A stretch of DNA of 64,000 bases from Tissierellales bacterium (lineage in GTDB: Bacteria; Bacillota; Clostridia; Tissierellales; Sedimentibacteraceae): the NCBI GenBank assembly GCA_018433765.1, contig JAHDQO010000002.1, positions 62,001 to 126,000 on the forward strand, read 5' to 3'. Numbering within the stretch: the first letter of the stretch is position 1; the number at the start of each line of letters is the position of its first letter. The position numbers and the translations under genes were made by a program. Below the pieces are notes generated by a model. The model was not told where the DNA came from and ran no database searches. It saw only the letters and a list, made by a program, of their open reading frames with translations. Positions 20,031 to 29,562 of the stretch are shown here, piece by piece.

Positions 20031-20468
20031 ATGGCATTAAGAAATATTAGATTTGAAGATGATGAAATATTAAGAAAGACAAGTAGAAATGTTATGAAAA
20101 TAAATAAAAGAATACAAATTATACTTGATGATATGGTAGAAACTATGCATGCTGAAGATGGTGTAGGATTAGCAGCACCTCAAATTGGAATTCTAAAAAG
20201 ATTAGTAGTAATAGACATAGGTTCAGGTCCTATAAGAATGATAAATCCTGAAATAATACACCAAGAGGGTGAACAAATAGATGAAGAAGGATGTTTAAGT
20301 ATTCCAAATAAAAGAGGATTAGTTAAAAGGCCAAAGAAAGTAAAAGCAATATATTATGATGAAGAAGGAGTAAAAAAGCAAATAGAAGCTGAAGATTTAT
20401 TAGCAAGGTGTATTTGTCATGAAGTTGATCATTTAAATGGTATTCTATTTATTGATAAAGTTATTTAA
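20031..20468 (+). CDS. def: Peptide deformylase
   Basis: It removes the N-formyl group from nascent proteins with a metal ion. The three motifs are present: GVGLAAPQIG (44-53), EGCLSIP with metal Cys88, and HEVDH with metal His130 and His134. The usual HEIDH is HEVDH here, a conservative change. At 145 residues it is a short type 1-like enzyme. It precedes fmt by 33 nt, the classic def-fmt pair. Confidence 0.96.
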   Translation: MALRNIRFEDDEILRKTSRNVMKINKRIQIILDDMVETMHAEDGVGLAAPQIGILKRLVVIDIGSGPIRMINPEIIHQEGEQIDEEGCLSIPNKRGLVKRPKKVKAIYYDEEGVKKQIEAEDLLARCICHEVDHLNGILFIDKVI

Positions 20469-20501
20469 AATTTAAGAAAAATGAAAGGAATATGATGTAA
20501 T

Positions 20502-21428
20502 ATGGAAGTAGTATTTATGGGAACACCTGAATTTGCAGTTCCATCATTAGATGAATTGTTTAATAACGGTTATAATATTAGATTAGTTATTACTCAACCA
20601 GATAGACCAAGTGGTAGAGGAAAAAAGTTAAAAAAGTCTGCTGTTAAGAAAAGAGCTGAAGAGTTGGGATTAAATGTTTATCAGCCTAATAAGATTAAAA
20701 GTGAAGAAGCAGTTAGTGTAATAAAAGAAATTAATCCTGATGTTATTATTGTAATAGCATTTGGACAAATATTAAGTAAAGAGATATTAGAGATACCTAA
20801 ATATGGTTGTATAAATGTACATGCTTCTCTGCTTCCAGAATTAAGAGGTGCTGCCCCAATTAATTGGTCTATTATTAATGGTTTGAAGAAGACAGGAATT
20901 ACTACGATGTTTATGAACCAAGGATTAGATACAGGTGATATGTTGCTGCAAGAAGAAATTCCTATTACTAAATACTTAAATGCAGGTGATCTTCATGATA
21001 TGCTCATGAATAAAGGAGCTAAATTACTTAATGCTACACTAGAAAAAATAAAAAAGAATGATATACAGCAGATAAAGCAAAATAATGATGCTGCAACATA
21101 TGCTCCAATGATTAACAAAAAGATGGGACTAATTAATTGGAATGATAAAGCCGAAAATGTTCATAATAAAATTAGAGGTATGTATCCATGGCCTGGTGCG
21201 TATTTTAAATATGAAGATAAAGTTATTAAAATTTTCAATTCAGATTATTATTTAGATCAAACACAAGAAAAGCCAGGAAAAGTTATAAGAGTTAATTCAG
21301 AGGGTATATACGTATCTACCGTAGATGGTGTAGTAATTATTAAAGAAATACAAGTTTCGGGTAAAAAAAGAATGACAGTAAGAGATTTTCTAATAGGTAA
21401 TAAGTTTAAAGAAAATATTATATTATAA
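20502..21428 (+). CDS. fmt: Methionyl-tRNA formyltransferase
   Basis: It formylates initiator Met-tRNA with 10-formyl-tetrahydrofolate. The N-terminal FMGTPEFAVPSL is followed by the active-site block INVHASLLPELRGAAPI with the catalytic Asn-His pair and the Asp in GLDTGDML. The C-terminal OB domain carries YPWPGAYF. Length 308 is normal. It lies downstream of def and 12 nt before a zinc metallopeptidase gene. Confidence 0.97.
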   Translation: MEVVFMGTPEFAVPSLDELFNNGYNIRLVITQPDRPSGRGKKLKKSAVKKRAEELGLNVYQPNKIKSEEAVSVIKEINPDVIIVIAFGQILSKEILEIPKYGCINVHASLLPELRGAAPINWSIINGLKKTGITTMFMNQGLDTGDMLLQEEIPITKYLNAGDLHDMLMNKGAKLLNATLEKIKKNDIQQIKQNNDAATYAPMINKKMGLINWNDKAENVHNKIRGMYPWPGAYFKYEDKVIKIFNSDYYLDQTQEKPGKVIRVNSEGIYVSTVDGVVIIKEIQVSGKKRMTVRDFLIGNKFKENIIL

Positions 21429-21440
21429 TGAGGTGGTTAA

Positions 21441-22127
21441 ATGTTATTCTATGATCCAACTTTTGTGTTATTAATACCCGCTATAATAATAGCAATGTAT
21501 GCTCAAAGCAAAATAAAGACAACATACAATAAATATTCTAAAATAGGTGCAAGAAGAGGATATACAGGTTCACAAATTGCAAGAACACTTTTAGATAGAA
21601 ATGGATTAAACGAAATTGATATAGAACTAGTTAGAGGTAATCTTACAGATCATTATGATCCAAGGAAAAAAGTTTTAAGATTATCAAATGGTATTTATAA
21701 TGGTCATTCTATTGCAGCTTATGGTATAGCAGCACATGAGGTAGGTCATGCAATACAACATTCAAAGCATTATGTGCCATTACAAATAAGAAATCTTATA
21801 GCTCCTGTAGCGAGTATTGGAGCAAAATTTGTTTGGGTTTTTATAATTTTAGGCTTCTTTATGCAAAATAATAATATGATACAATATGGTATACTCCTTT
21901 ACATTGGAGTGGTAATTTTTCAAGTTATAACTCTGCCAGTTGAGTTTAATGCAAGTAGTAGGGCAATTAAACAGTTGGATGCAAATAATTTACTGTATGC
22001 AGAAGAAATTCCTAAAGCTAAAAAAGTTTTGAGTGCGGCAGCTTTAACTTATGTAGCTGCAACACTTGTTGCTGTTGCACAGCTATTGAGGCTATTAGTA
22101 ATCACAGGATACGGAAGAAGAGATTAA
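21441..22127 (+). CDS. Membrane zinc metallopeptidase, YugP family
   Basis: A 228-residue integral membrane protein of the DUF1043/YugP neutral zinc metallopeptidase family. The HEXXH zinc motif is at 99-103 (HEVGH in AAHEVGHAIQH). Hydrophobic segments flank it near residues 5-20, 125-170 and 195-220. The Asn/Glu in VEFNAS downstream fits the third ligand region. The substrate is not known. It is often found between fmt and rsmB in Clostridia, as here. The gene ends inside the arm of a terminator. Confidence 0.9.
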   Translation: MLFYDPTFVLLIPAIIIAMYAQSKIKTTYNKYSKIGARRGYTGSQIARTLLDRNGLNEIDIELVRGNLTDHYDPRKKVLRLSNGIYNGHSIAAYGIAAHEVGHAIQHSKHYVPLQIRNLIAPVASIGAKFVWVFIILGFFMQNNNMIQYGILLYIGVVIFQVITLPVEFNASSRAIKQLDANNLLYAEEIPKAKKVLSAAALTYVAATLVAVAQLLRLLVITGYGRRD

Positions 22128-22156
22128 AAGCTGATTTTCAATCAGCTTTTTTAATT
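22126..22156 (+). terminator. Terminator after the YugP-type protease
   Basis: AAAAGCTGATT at 22126-22136 pairs perfectly with AATCAGCTTTT at 22140-22150 around a TTC loop, followed by TTTAATTT. It shares bases with the protease stop codon. Confidence 0.85.
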
Positions 22157-22177
22157 TATTAATTTTGGAGGCAAATT

Positions 22178-23515
22178 TTGATAGCAAATTATCGCAATAC
22201 CACAGTAGAGTCATTAAAAAAAATAGATATAAATAAGGCGTATTCAAATATAGTTGTAAATAATGATATTAAAAAAATAAAAAATGAATCTTATCATGGA
22301 TTATATAGAATAACAGTTTTAGGTGTAATAGAAAACAAGATCTTTATAGATTGGGTAATAGACCAATATTCAAAAATAAAGTCAAAAAAAATGCAGATTG
22401 AATTATTAGAAATATTGAGAATTGCAGTGTTTCAATTGTTCTTTCTTAATAAAGTCAATGAAAGAAAAGTAGTCAATGAAAGTGTAGAAATTACTAAAAA
22501 AAGGATTGGAGATAAAGCTTCTAAATTTTCCAATGCAGTTATAAGAAATATAATAAGAAATAAAAAATTAATAGTTGACAAATTAGAAAATCTTGATAAA
22601 ATGAATTACTATTCAATAAAATATTCATATCCTTTATGGATAATCAACAAATGGATAGATCAATATGGAATAAATAATATACAAAATGTACTAGAAGCAA
22701 ATAATTCTAAACCATTATTAAATATAAGAATAAATACTTTAAAAACCACAAAACAAGAGTTATTAGAAAGACTAACAAAAAAGGGCTTTATATTAGAAGA
22801 AACAAAATATTCAAATATGGGGCTGTGCATTAAAAATCCACATAATATTGAACAATTAAATGAATATAAAGATGGTTTGTTTTCTATTCAAAGTGAAAGT
22901 TCTATGTTAGTAGCTAAAATACTGAATCCTATGAAAGGAAGCTATTTAATTGATATTTGTTCTGCTCCGGGTGGAAAATCTTTTCATGCAGCAGAAATAA
23001 TGCAAAATTGTGGACATATTTTAAGTAGAGATTTATATAAACAAAAAATTAATATGATAGAAAAAGGGAAAAAAAGACTAGGAATAAATATTATTAAAGC
23101 TGAGATGTTTAATGCTTTAGAGTTAGATAAGAGATTATTAAATAAGGCAGATTATTGTATTGTTGATGTTCCATGTACAGGCTTTGGAATAATTAGAAGG
23201 AAACCTGAAATAAAGTATCAAAAAACATATAATGATATAATAAAAATAGCTGAAATTCAGTATAAAATTTTGGAAAATGCGTCAAAATACTTGAAAAAAG
23301 GCGGAGAATTAGTATATTCAACATGTACTACTAATAAAGAGGAAAATATAAATATAATTAGTAAGTTTATAGAAAATAACCACAATTTAGATTTGGTAAA
23401 TATAGACAAAGAAACAAATCAAATGTTCTCAACCGCTAAAAATGGATATATTGAGATATATCCACATATACATAATATAGATGGTTTTTTTATTGCAAAA
23501 TTAAGAAAAAATTAG
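22178..23515 (+). CDS. rsmB: 16S rRNA (cytosine-967-C5)-methyltransferase RsmB
   Basis: RsmB methylates C967 of 16S rRNA with SAM. The N-terminal NusB-like RNA-binding domain covers about residues 1-130. The methyltransferase domain has CSAPGGKSFHAAE as SAM loop and the two catalytic cysteines in VPCTGFG (near 328) and YSTCTTNKEEN (near 379). The start is TTG at 22178 with GGAG at 22167-22170. Length 445 is typical. The gene follows the strong terminator at 22126, so a promoter should lie in the 50-nt gap, but none is clear. Confidence 0.95.
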   Translation: MIANYRNTTVESLKKIDINKAYSNIVVNNDIKKIKNESYHGLYRITVLGVIENKIFIDWVIDQYSKIKSKKMQIELLEILRIAVFQLFFLNKVNERKVVNESVEITKKRIGDKASKFSNAVIRNIIRNKKLIVDKLENLDKMNYYSIKYSYPLWIINKWIDQYGINNIQNVLEANNSKPLLNIRINTLKTTKQELLERLTKKGFILEETKYSNMGLCIKNPHNIEQLNEYKDGLFSIQSESSMLVAKILNPMKGSYLIDICSAPGGKSFHAAEIMQNCGHILSRDLYKQKINMIEKGKKRLGINIIKAEMFNALELDKRLLNKADYCIVDVPCTGFGIIRRKPEIKYQKTYNDIIKIAEIQYKILENASKYLKKGGELVYSTCTTNKEENINIISKFIENNHNLDLVNIDKETNQMFSTAKNGYIEIYPHIHNIDGFFIAKLRKN

Positions 23516-23582
23516 TGGTATTTTAAAATATAATTTAATGTGTTATAATAATTAGTAGTTTTTTTATAATAGAAGGGTTGAC

Positions 23583-24605
23583 ATGAAGAAAATAGATAAT
23601 TTGACATATGATTTATTAGAAAAGCAATTAATAAATATTGTTGAGAAAAAATACAATATCAAGCAAATATTTGAGTGGATTCATAAAAAAAATGTATTAA
23701 ATTTCAAAGAAATGACTAATATATCATTAGAAAAGAGAAAAGAACTAGAATCAATATATGAATTTACAAAGTTTGAGTTAATAAAAAGATTTGATTCTAA
23801 ACTAGATGAGACAAAAAAATATTTATTTATGTTAGAAGATAATAATATAATTGAAAGTGTCTTTCTAAAATATAGTTATGGAAATACAGCATGTATTTCT
23901 TCTCAAGTTGGTTGTAAAATGGGATGTAAATTTTGTGCGTCTACAAAGAATGGTTTGATTAGAAATTTGTCAGTTGGTGAAATGCTAGGACAGATTTATA
24001 GAATTCAGACTGATACTAACGAAAAGATAAACAATATTGTTATTATGGGTACAGGGGAGCCTTTAGAAAACTATGATAATGTTATTAATTTTATAAGAAT
24101 AGTTAATAGTGAAATGGGGCAAAACATTAGCCTTAGAAAAATTACTTTATCTACTTGCGGCGTCATTAAAGGTATATATAAACTTGCTAAAGAAGGTCTA
24201 CCTATAACTTTAGCAATATCGCTGCATGCAGCAGAACAAGAAAAAAGAGAAAAAATTATACCAAGTGCTAAAAAATTTAAATTACCTGAACTCATAAAAG
24301 CTTGCGATTATTACGTTGAGGAAACTAATAGAAGAATGACTTTTGAATATATAATGATAGAAAATTTTAATGATACGTTACAAGATGCATATGCATTAAG
24401 TAAATTGTTAAAAAATAAGTTATGTAATATAAATCTAATACCTTATAATTTTGTTAAAGAAAATGATATGAAGCCTTCACAAAATTATAATATAAATAGA
24501 TTTAAAAAAATACTTCTTAAAAATGGATTAAATGCAACAGTTAGAAGAGAATTAGGTAGCGATATAAATGCCGCATGTGGACAGTTGCGTAATGATTTCC
24601 TTTAA
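23583..24605 (+). CDS. rlmN: Dual-specificity RNA methyltransferase RlmN
   Basis: A radical SAM enzyme that methylates C2 of A2503 in 23S rRNA and of A37 in some tRNAs. The cluster cysteines 111, 115 and 118 form CKMGCKFC. The catalytic C-terminal cysteine is Cys332 in AACGQL, and MGTGEPLENYDN is the usual GEP motif. Length 340 is normal. A TATAAT at 23544-23549 in the 67-nt gap after rsmB may be part of a promoter. The Cfr resistance homologue is excluded by this core location. Confidence 0.96.
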   Translation: MKKIDNLTYDLLEKQLINIVEKKYNIKQIFEWIHKKNVLNFKEMTNISLEKRKELESIYEFTKFELIKRFDSKLDETKKYLFMLEDNNIIESVFLKYSYGNTACISSQVGCKMGCKFCASTKNGLIRNLSVGEMLGQIYRIQTDTNEKINNIVIMGTGEPLENYDNVINFIRIVNSEMGQNISLRKITLSTCGVIKGIYKLAKEGLPITLAISLHAAEQEKREKIIPSAKKFKLPELIKACDYYVEETNRRMTFEYIMIENFNDTLQDAYALSKLLKNKLCNINLIPYNFVKENDMKPSQNYNINRFKKILLKNGLNATVRRELGSDINAACGQLRNDFL

Positions 24606-24620
24606 AAAATGAGGTGCTTT

Positions 24621-25343
24621 ATGAAAGTATATTTTGGTACAAATAAAGGGAAAGTTAGGGATATTAATGAAGATAATTATTTATTAACTGAAAATGATAG
24701 CTATATACTATATGCAGTAGCTGATGGTATGGGTGGACATAATGCTGGAGAAATAGCAAGTGAAATAGCAGTTAATTCTTTAAAAGAATTATTTGATGAT
24801 CAGCATGTAAAATTACAAGTTCCAGCTTTCATTAATAAAAGTATTATTTATGCAAACGAGAAAATTATAGAGCAAGCAGATAAAAATGATAATTATTTAG
24901 GTATGGGAACTACATTAACAATGGCAGTTATAGATAAAATAGAAAATATTCTATATGTAGGTAATGTAGGAGATAGCAGAGTTTACTTAATATCAGAAGA
25001 TAAAATTAGGCAGATAACTAGTGATCATAGTTTGGTGGCTGAATTTGTTAAACAGGGCAAAATCACACAAAAGGAAGCAGAATCACATCCTAAGAAAAAT
25101 ATAATTACTAGAGCTTTAGGAACTAATTACGAAGTATCAGCTGATATATTTGAGATAGATATAGAGAGAAATTTTAAGTTAATGTTATGTTCTGATGGTC
25201 TAACTAATCATTTGAACAATGAAGAAATTTTGAGAATAATTAATAACAATACAGAAAACTGTGCTGAAAAGCTAATAGATATGGCAAATAAAAAAGGTGG
25301 AACTGATAATATTACTGTTATAATTGCTGAAATTGGAGAATAA
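24621..25343 (+). CDS. stp: PP2C-type serine/threonine phosphatase (Stp/PrpC)
   Basis: It dephosphorylates targets of the neighbouring PrkC kinase. Metal-binding motifs are present: DINEDNYLL near the N terminus, ADGMGGHNAGE, GNVGDSRVYLI, SDHSLV and CSDGLTNHL with a C-terminal TDNITVII. I chose the ATG at 24621, which follows GAGGTG. The in-frame ATG at 24609 would place that ribosome site inside the gene. The product is 240 residues, and prkC starts 12 nt downstream. Confidence 0.95.
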   Translation: MKVYFGTNKGKVRDINEDNYLLTENDSYILYAVADGMGGHNAGEIASEIAVNSLKELFDDQHVKLQVPAFINKSIIYANEKIIEQADKNDNYLGMGTTLTMAVIDKIENILYVGNVGDSRVYLISEDKIRQITSDHSLVAEFVKQGKITQKEAESHPKKNIITRALGTNYEVSADIFEIDIERNFKLMLCSDGLTNHLNNEEILRIINNNTENCAEKLIDMANKKGGTDNITVIIAEIGE

Positions 25344-25355
25344 GAGGTGAAAAAT

Positions 25356-27386
25356 ATGAATGGAAAAATTTTAGGAAATAGATATGAAATAATAGAAAAA
25401 ATCGGCGGCGGTGGGATGGCCATTGTTTATAAAGCAAAGGATAAATTATTAAATAGATATGTAGCTATAAAAGTGTTAAGACATGAATTTACTAATGATC
25501 AAGATTTTATTGAGAAATTTAGACAAGAGTCATTATCAGCAGCAAGCTTAACACATCCTAATATAGTGAGTATTTATGATACAGGAGTCGATGAAAATAT
25601 TTATTATATTGTTATGGAATATGTAAAAGGAATGACATTAAAAAAGTATATTAATAAAAAGGGAAAGATTGAAGAAAATGAAGCTATAAAAATAACAAGA
25701 CAAATTGCAGAAGCTCTCAAACATGCCCATAATAATAAAGTAATACACAGGGATATAAAACCACATAATATTTTGATGACAGATGAAAATGTTGCAAAAG
25801 TTGCTGATTTTGGCATAGCTAGAGCAGCAAATTCTTCAACTATCATTAATACATCAAATGTAATAGGCTCTGTTCATTATTTCTCACCTGAACAGGCACG
25901 AGGTGGATATGTTGATGAAAAGTCTGATATTTATTCATTAGGAATTGTAATGTATGAGATGGTTACAGGAGAAGTACCTTTTGATGCAGATAATCATATA
26001 ACGGTTGCTATGAAACATGTAAATGAAGAAGTAATTCCACCTACAAGTAAGAACGATAATATTTCTAAAAATTACGAGAAAATTATTTTAAAGTGTTTAA
26101 ATAAACAGCAAAGCTATAGATATCAAAGTATAAGTGAATTACTTGATGATTTAAATAAAGTTTCTTTAAATAAAGAATATGCTGTTGCCAACTATCAAGA
26201 TAAATTAAAAAGTTCTCCTACTATCATAGTTCCCAAAGTAGAGGAAGTTTTATCAGAAAAAGATTATGAAAAAGAAAATGCCTTACAGAGATTTTTTTCT
26301 AATAATGATGATGTACAAGTAGCTGAAGATATTGATCATAGCGTAAGAAAAAAGGGTAAAATAAAAACTACAATATTAGCTACATTGCTAGCATTAGTAA
26401 TTACAGCTTTAATTGCAACTTTTGTTTTTAGATATATTAAAAACTATTTGACAGTTCAAGAAGTTCCCGTTCCATATTTAGTTGGTTTAACAGAAGAATT
26501 AGCTAAAAAAACAGCTGAAGATTTAGAATTAGGCTTTGAAGTAAAAGATAGATTATATAGCTCTGATTATGAAGAAGGAATAGTAATGAATCAAAATATA
26601 GAAAATGGAGAGTTCTTAAAAAAAGGATTTCCTATAAGTGTAATTATTAGTAAGGGACAAAAGAATACTATTGTACCTGATCTTTATAAAGAAATATCAA
26701 ATGAGATAAGTATAATATTGAGTGATGCTGAATTGGGAGAAGGGGATATTACACATGAGTACAGTGATGTAATACCATTAGGAATAGTTATTAGTCAGAG
26801 TCCAAAAGCAGGACAAGAAGTGGCAGTTGGAACAAAAGTAAATTATGTAATTAGTAAAGGACCTAAGGTAGTATATAAAATAGTACCTAATTTATTAGGT
26901 CTTGATATTGAAGAAGCAAAGACGAGAATTAAAGAAAAGGGTTTTTCTGTTGGTGAGGTAACAAAAGATTATAGTGAAGAACATGAAGTCAATAAAGTAA
27001 TATATCAAAGTTATCCAGCAGATCAAGAAGTAGAAGAAAATTCGTCCATAAATTTAATTGTAAGCAAAGGAAAAAAATCAGAAGATGATAATACAACAGA
27101 GTCTGGCATAGGAACAGATGTTGATGAGGATGGCAATACATCAAATGAATTAGTAACTAAAACAATACATGTTGAACTACCTGATGAAAGAGAAAGTGTC
27201 ATGGTAACAATAGAAAGAGTTGATGATGATGGCAATAGTCAAAATGTATATCAGAAGAGACATAAAACATCAGAAGAAAGTATTGAGGTTAGTGTGCAGG
27301 GAAGAGGAGAACAGAAGTATGAAGTATTTATTGACAGTGAATTATATGATAGCGTAGATGTTAATTTTATAAAGGAGAATGAATGA
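25356..27386 (+). CDS. prkC: PASTA-domain serine/threonine protein kinase PrkC (Stk)
   Basis: A membrane kinase that senses cell-wall muropeptides or lipid II and controls growth and spore germination. The kinase domain (about 1-270) has the Gly loop IGGGGMAIVYKA, AIKVL lysine, catalytic HRDIKPHN and DFGIA. A single membrane segment near 342-362 follows. The outer part has three PASTA repeats starting near VPVPYLVG, IVPDLYKE and IVPNLLGL. A charged C-terminal domain of about 100 residues after the PASTA repeats ends the 676-residue protein. The ATG at 25356 follows AGAGGTG. The gene overlaps rsgA by 4 nt. Confidence 0.96.
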   Translation: MNGKILGNRYEIIEKIGGGGMAIVYKAKDKLLNRYVAIKVLRHEFTNDQDFIEKFRQESLSAASLTHPNIVSIYDTGVDENIYYIVMEYVKGMTLKKYINKKGKIEENEAIKITRQIAEALKHAHNNKVIHRDIKPHNILMTDENVAKVADFGIARAANSSTIINTSNVIGSVHYFSPEQARGGYVDEKSDIYSLGIVMYEMVTGEVPFDADNHITVAMKHVNEEVIPPTSKNDNISKNYEKIILKCLNKQQSYRYQSISELLDDLNKVSLNKEYAVANYQDKLKSSPTIIVPKVEEVLSEKDYEKENALQRFFSNNDDVQVAEDIDHSVRKKGKIKTTILATLLALVITALIATFVFRYIKNYLTVQEVPVPYLVGLTEELAKKTAEDLELGFEVKDRLYSSDYEEGIVMNQNIENGEFLKKGFPISVIISKGQKNTIVPDLYKEISNEISIILSDAELGEGDITHEYSDVIPLGIVISQSPKAGQEVAVGTKVNYVISKGPKVVYKIVPNLLGLDIEEAKTRIKEKGFSVGEVTKDYSEEHEVNKVIYQSYPADQEVEENSSINLIVSKGKKSEDDNTTESGIGTDVDEDGNTSNELVTKTIHVELPDERESVMVTIERVDDDGNSQNVYQKRHKTSEESIEVSVQGRGEQKYEVFIDSELYDSVDVNFIKENE

Positions 27387-28264
27387 TAGAAGGTATAATA
27401 ATTAAGGGAATAGGCGGATTTTATTATGTTGATACACAAGTTGGATTAATAGAATGCAGAGCTAGAGGTGTCTTTAGGAAAAATAAAATCAAACCTTTAG
27501 TTGGAGATTATGTATTAATTAGAATAACTAAAGAAGATGAAAAAACAGGATATATAGAAGAAATTAAAGAGCGTAAAAATGAAGTTAAACGTCCAGCTGT
27601 AGCAAATATTGATCAATTAGTCATAGTTTTTTCAGTAAAAAATCCAAATCCAAATTTCCTTTTACTGGATAAGCTTATTATAGCATCAGAAGTTAATTTA
27701 TTAGAACCTGTTATTTGTTTTAATAAAATAGATTTAGTAGATGATGAAGAATGTATTAAGTATAAAGACATGTACAAAAATACTGGATATGATATGATTT
27801 TCACATCAAAATATAATGAAGAAAGTATAAATCAATTAAGAAAAATTCTAGAGAATAAAACAACTGTATTTTCAGGACCTTCAGGAGTTGGAAAGTCATC
27901 ATTAATGAATGCTGTACAACCAAATTTTAGTCTTAAGACAGGTGAAATTAGTGAGAAATTAAAGAGAGGTAAGCATACAACTAGACATGCAGAAATAATG
28001 AAATTAGATTTTGGTGGATGGGTTGTTGATACTCCCGGATTTAGCTCTTATAATCTTGAAAATATTGATTATCATGATTTATACAATTATTTCAAAGATA
28101 TAAAAAAATTTAGTAATCATTGCAAATATAGAACATGTTTACATTATAAAGAACCAGATTGCAGTGTAAAAGATGCTCTAAATAATGAATTAATAAGTTA
28201 TAATAGATATAACAATTATATTAAATTACTTGAAGAAATTAAAAATGGAGGTAAAAATGTATAA
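27383..28264 (+). CDS. rsgA: Small-ribosomal-subunit biogenesis GTPase RsgA
   Basis: RsgA checks late 30S assembly. An N-terminal OB domain (about 1-70) is followed by a circularly permuted GTPase with G4 NKID near 113, G1 GPSGVGKSS near 163-171 and G3 DTPGF near 218. A C-terminal zinc site includes CKYRTCLHYKEPDC. Length 293 is normal. It overlaps prkC by 4 nt and rpe by 8 nt, so the run prkC-rsgA-rpe-thiN is one transcript. Confidence 0.97.
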   Translation: MIEGIIIKGIGGFYYVDTQVGLIECRARGVFRKNKIKPLVGDYVLIRITKEDEKTGYIEEIKERKNEVKRPAVANIDQLVIVFSVKNPNPNFLLLDKLIIASEVNLLEPVICFNKIDLVDDEECIKYKDMYKNTGYDMIFTSKYNEESINQLRKILENKTTVFSGPSGVGKSSLMNAVQPNFSLKTGEISEKLKRGKHTTRHAEIMKLDFGGWVVDTPGFSSYNLENIDYHDLYNYFKDIKKFSNHCKYRTCLHYKEPDCSVKDALNNELISYNRYNNYIKLLEEIKNGGKNV

Positions 28265-28916
28265 ATTAGCCCCTTCAATATTATCGGCAGATTTTTCTAA
28301 TTTAGCTGAAGAAATAAAAAAGGTAGAAAATGGTGGAGCAGATTATATACACATTGATGTAATGGATGGTAAATTTGTACCAAATATTACTTTAGGACCA
28401 CCAATAATTAAATCAATACGAAGAACTACAGATTTAATTTTTGATGTTCACTTAATGATATCAAATCCAGATATTTATATAGAAGACTTTTATAACTCTG
28501 GAGCAGATATTATAACTGTTCATCAAGAGACATGTCAACATTTACATAGAACTATACAAAAAATAAAGTCATATGGAATAAAAGCAGGTGTTGCGTTAAA
28601 TCCTGCTACAGATATTGACACTCTCAAATATGTTTTAGATGATTTGGATATGGTACTAATTATGTCTGTTAATCCAGGATTTGGAGGACAAAAACTTATT
28701 AAAAATGTAAAAAATAAATTTACAGAATTAAAAAAGATTGCAAATGAAAGAAATTTAAATATAGATTTAGAAATAGATGGTGGAGTAAATAGAAAAAACA
28801 TTAAAGAAGTGATATCTTGGGGTGCTAATATAATAGTTGCGGGTTCTGCTATATATAAATCTAGCAATATAGAAGAAGAAACATCATATTTTAAGAGTAT
28901 AATGATGGAGAAATAA
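28257..28916 (+). CDS. rpe: Ribulose-phosphate 3-epimerase
   Basis: It interconverts ribulose 5-phosphate and xylulose 5-phosphate in the pentose phosphate pathway. A TIM barrel starting YKLAPSILSADFSNL has the metal ligands in HIDVMDGKFVPN and FDVHLMI. The phosphate site is GFGGQKL, with DGGVN and AGSAIYKS after it. I chose the ATG at 28257 because GGAGG lies just before it; the earlier in-frame ATG at 28230 is inside rsgA. Length is 219 residues. Confidence 0.96.
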   Translation: MYKLAPSILSADFSNLAEEIKKVENGGADYIHIDVMDGKFVPNITLGPPIIKSIRRTTDLIFDVHLMISNPDIYIEDFYNSGADIITVHQETCQHLHRTIQKIKSYGIKAGVALNPATDIDTLKYVLDDLDMVLIMSVNPGFGGQKLIKNVKNKFTELKKIANERNLNIDLEIDGGVNRKNIKEVISWGANIIVAGSAIYKSSNIEEETSYFKSIMMEK

Positions 28917-28917
28917 A

Positions 28918-29553
28918 TTGGGTGCATTAATTATTGCTAGTGGAACTGAGCTGAATAAAGATATCTTACTTCAATTGTTAAAAATAAATGATTTCATAAT
29001 ATGTGCAGATGGCGGATTGAATTATATAGAGAAATATAATGTTATTCCTGATGCAATATTAGGTGATTTTGATTCTGTAAAAGAAGATACGTTAAAGAAA
29101 TATAAAAAACTATGTAAAAACATTGTACAATTTGAAAAAGAAAAAGATTTGACAGATACTGAAATTGCAATTGATTATGCTGTACAAAATGACTATTATG
29201 ATGTTACACTTATTTGTGCGTCAGGCTCTAGATTAGATCATACTATAGCAAACATTATGCTTATGGAAAAATACAATGAAGTAGGTGTTAACATTAAAAT
29301 TATTGATAATAATAATGAAATACAATTAATAAGAGAAAAATTAGTTCTTAAAAATAAAAAAAAATACTTTACTTCAATAGTTCCTATAACTAAAATAGTA
29401 AAAGGGATAAATCTTAAAGGATTTAAATACAAATTAATAGATAAAGACGTTAGCAGAGGTTCTACTTTATGCATAAGTAATTATATTGTAGATGATTTTG
29501 CTGAAATATCTATAAAAGAAGGTACTGCCTTAGTTTTTACATCTAAAGATTAG
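28918..29553 (+). CDS. thiN: Thiamine pyrophosphokinase
   Basis: It transfers pyrophosphate from ATP to thiamine, giving thiamine diphosphate. The motifs CADGGLNYI, ILGDFDSV, KDLTDTEIAID and GSRLDHTIANI mark the catalytic domain, and the smaller beta-sheet thiamine-binding domain follows to residue 211. The start is TTG at 28918 with GGAG 7 nt upstream and only one base after the rpe stop. Position after rsgA-rpe matches Bacillus. Confidence 0.94.
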   Translation: MGALIIASGTELNKDILLQLLKINDFIICADGGLNYIEKYNVIPDAILGDFDSVKEDTLKKYKKLCKNIVQFEKEKDLTDTEIAIDYAVQNDYYDVTLICASGSRLDHTIANIMLMEKYNEVGVNIKIIDNNNEIQLIREKLVLKNKKKYFTSIVPITKIVKGINLKGFKYKLIDKDVSRGSTLCISNYIVDDFAEISIKEGTALVFTSKD

Positions 29554-29562
29554 GAGGAAAAG

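Noticed and set aside
28535-28927. Minus-strand open frame of 130 codons opposite rpe
   Set aside because: It is a shadow of the rpe frame without ribosome site.
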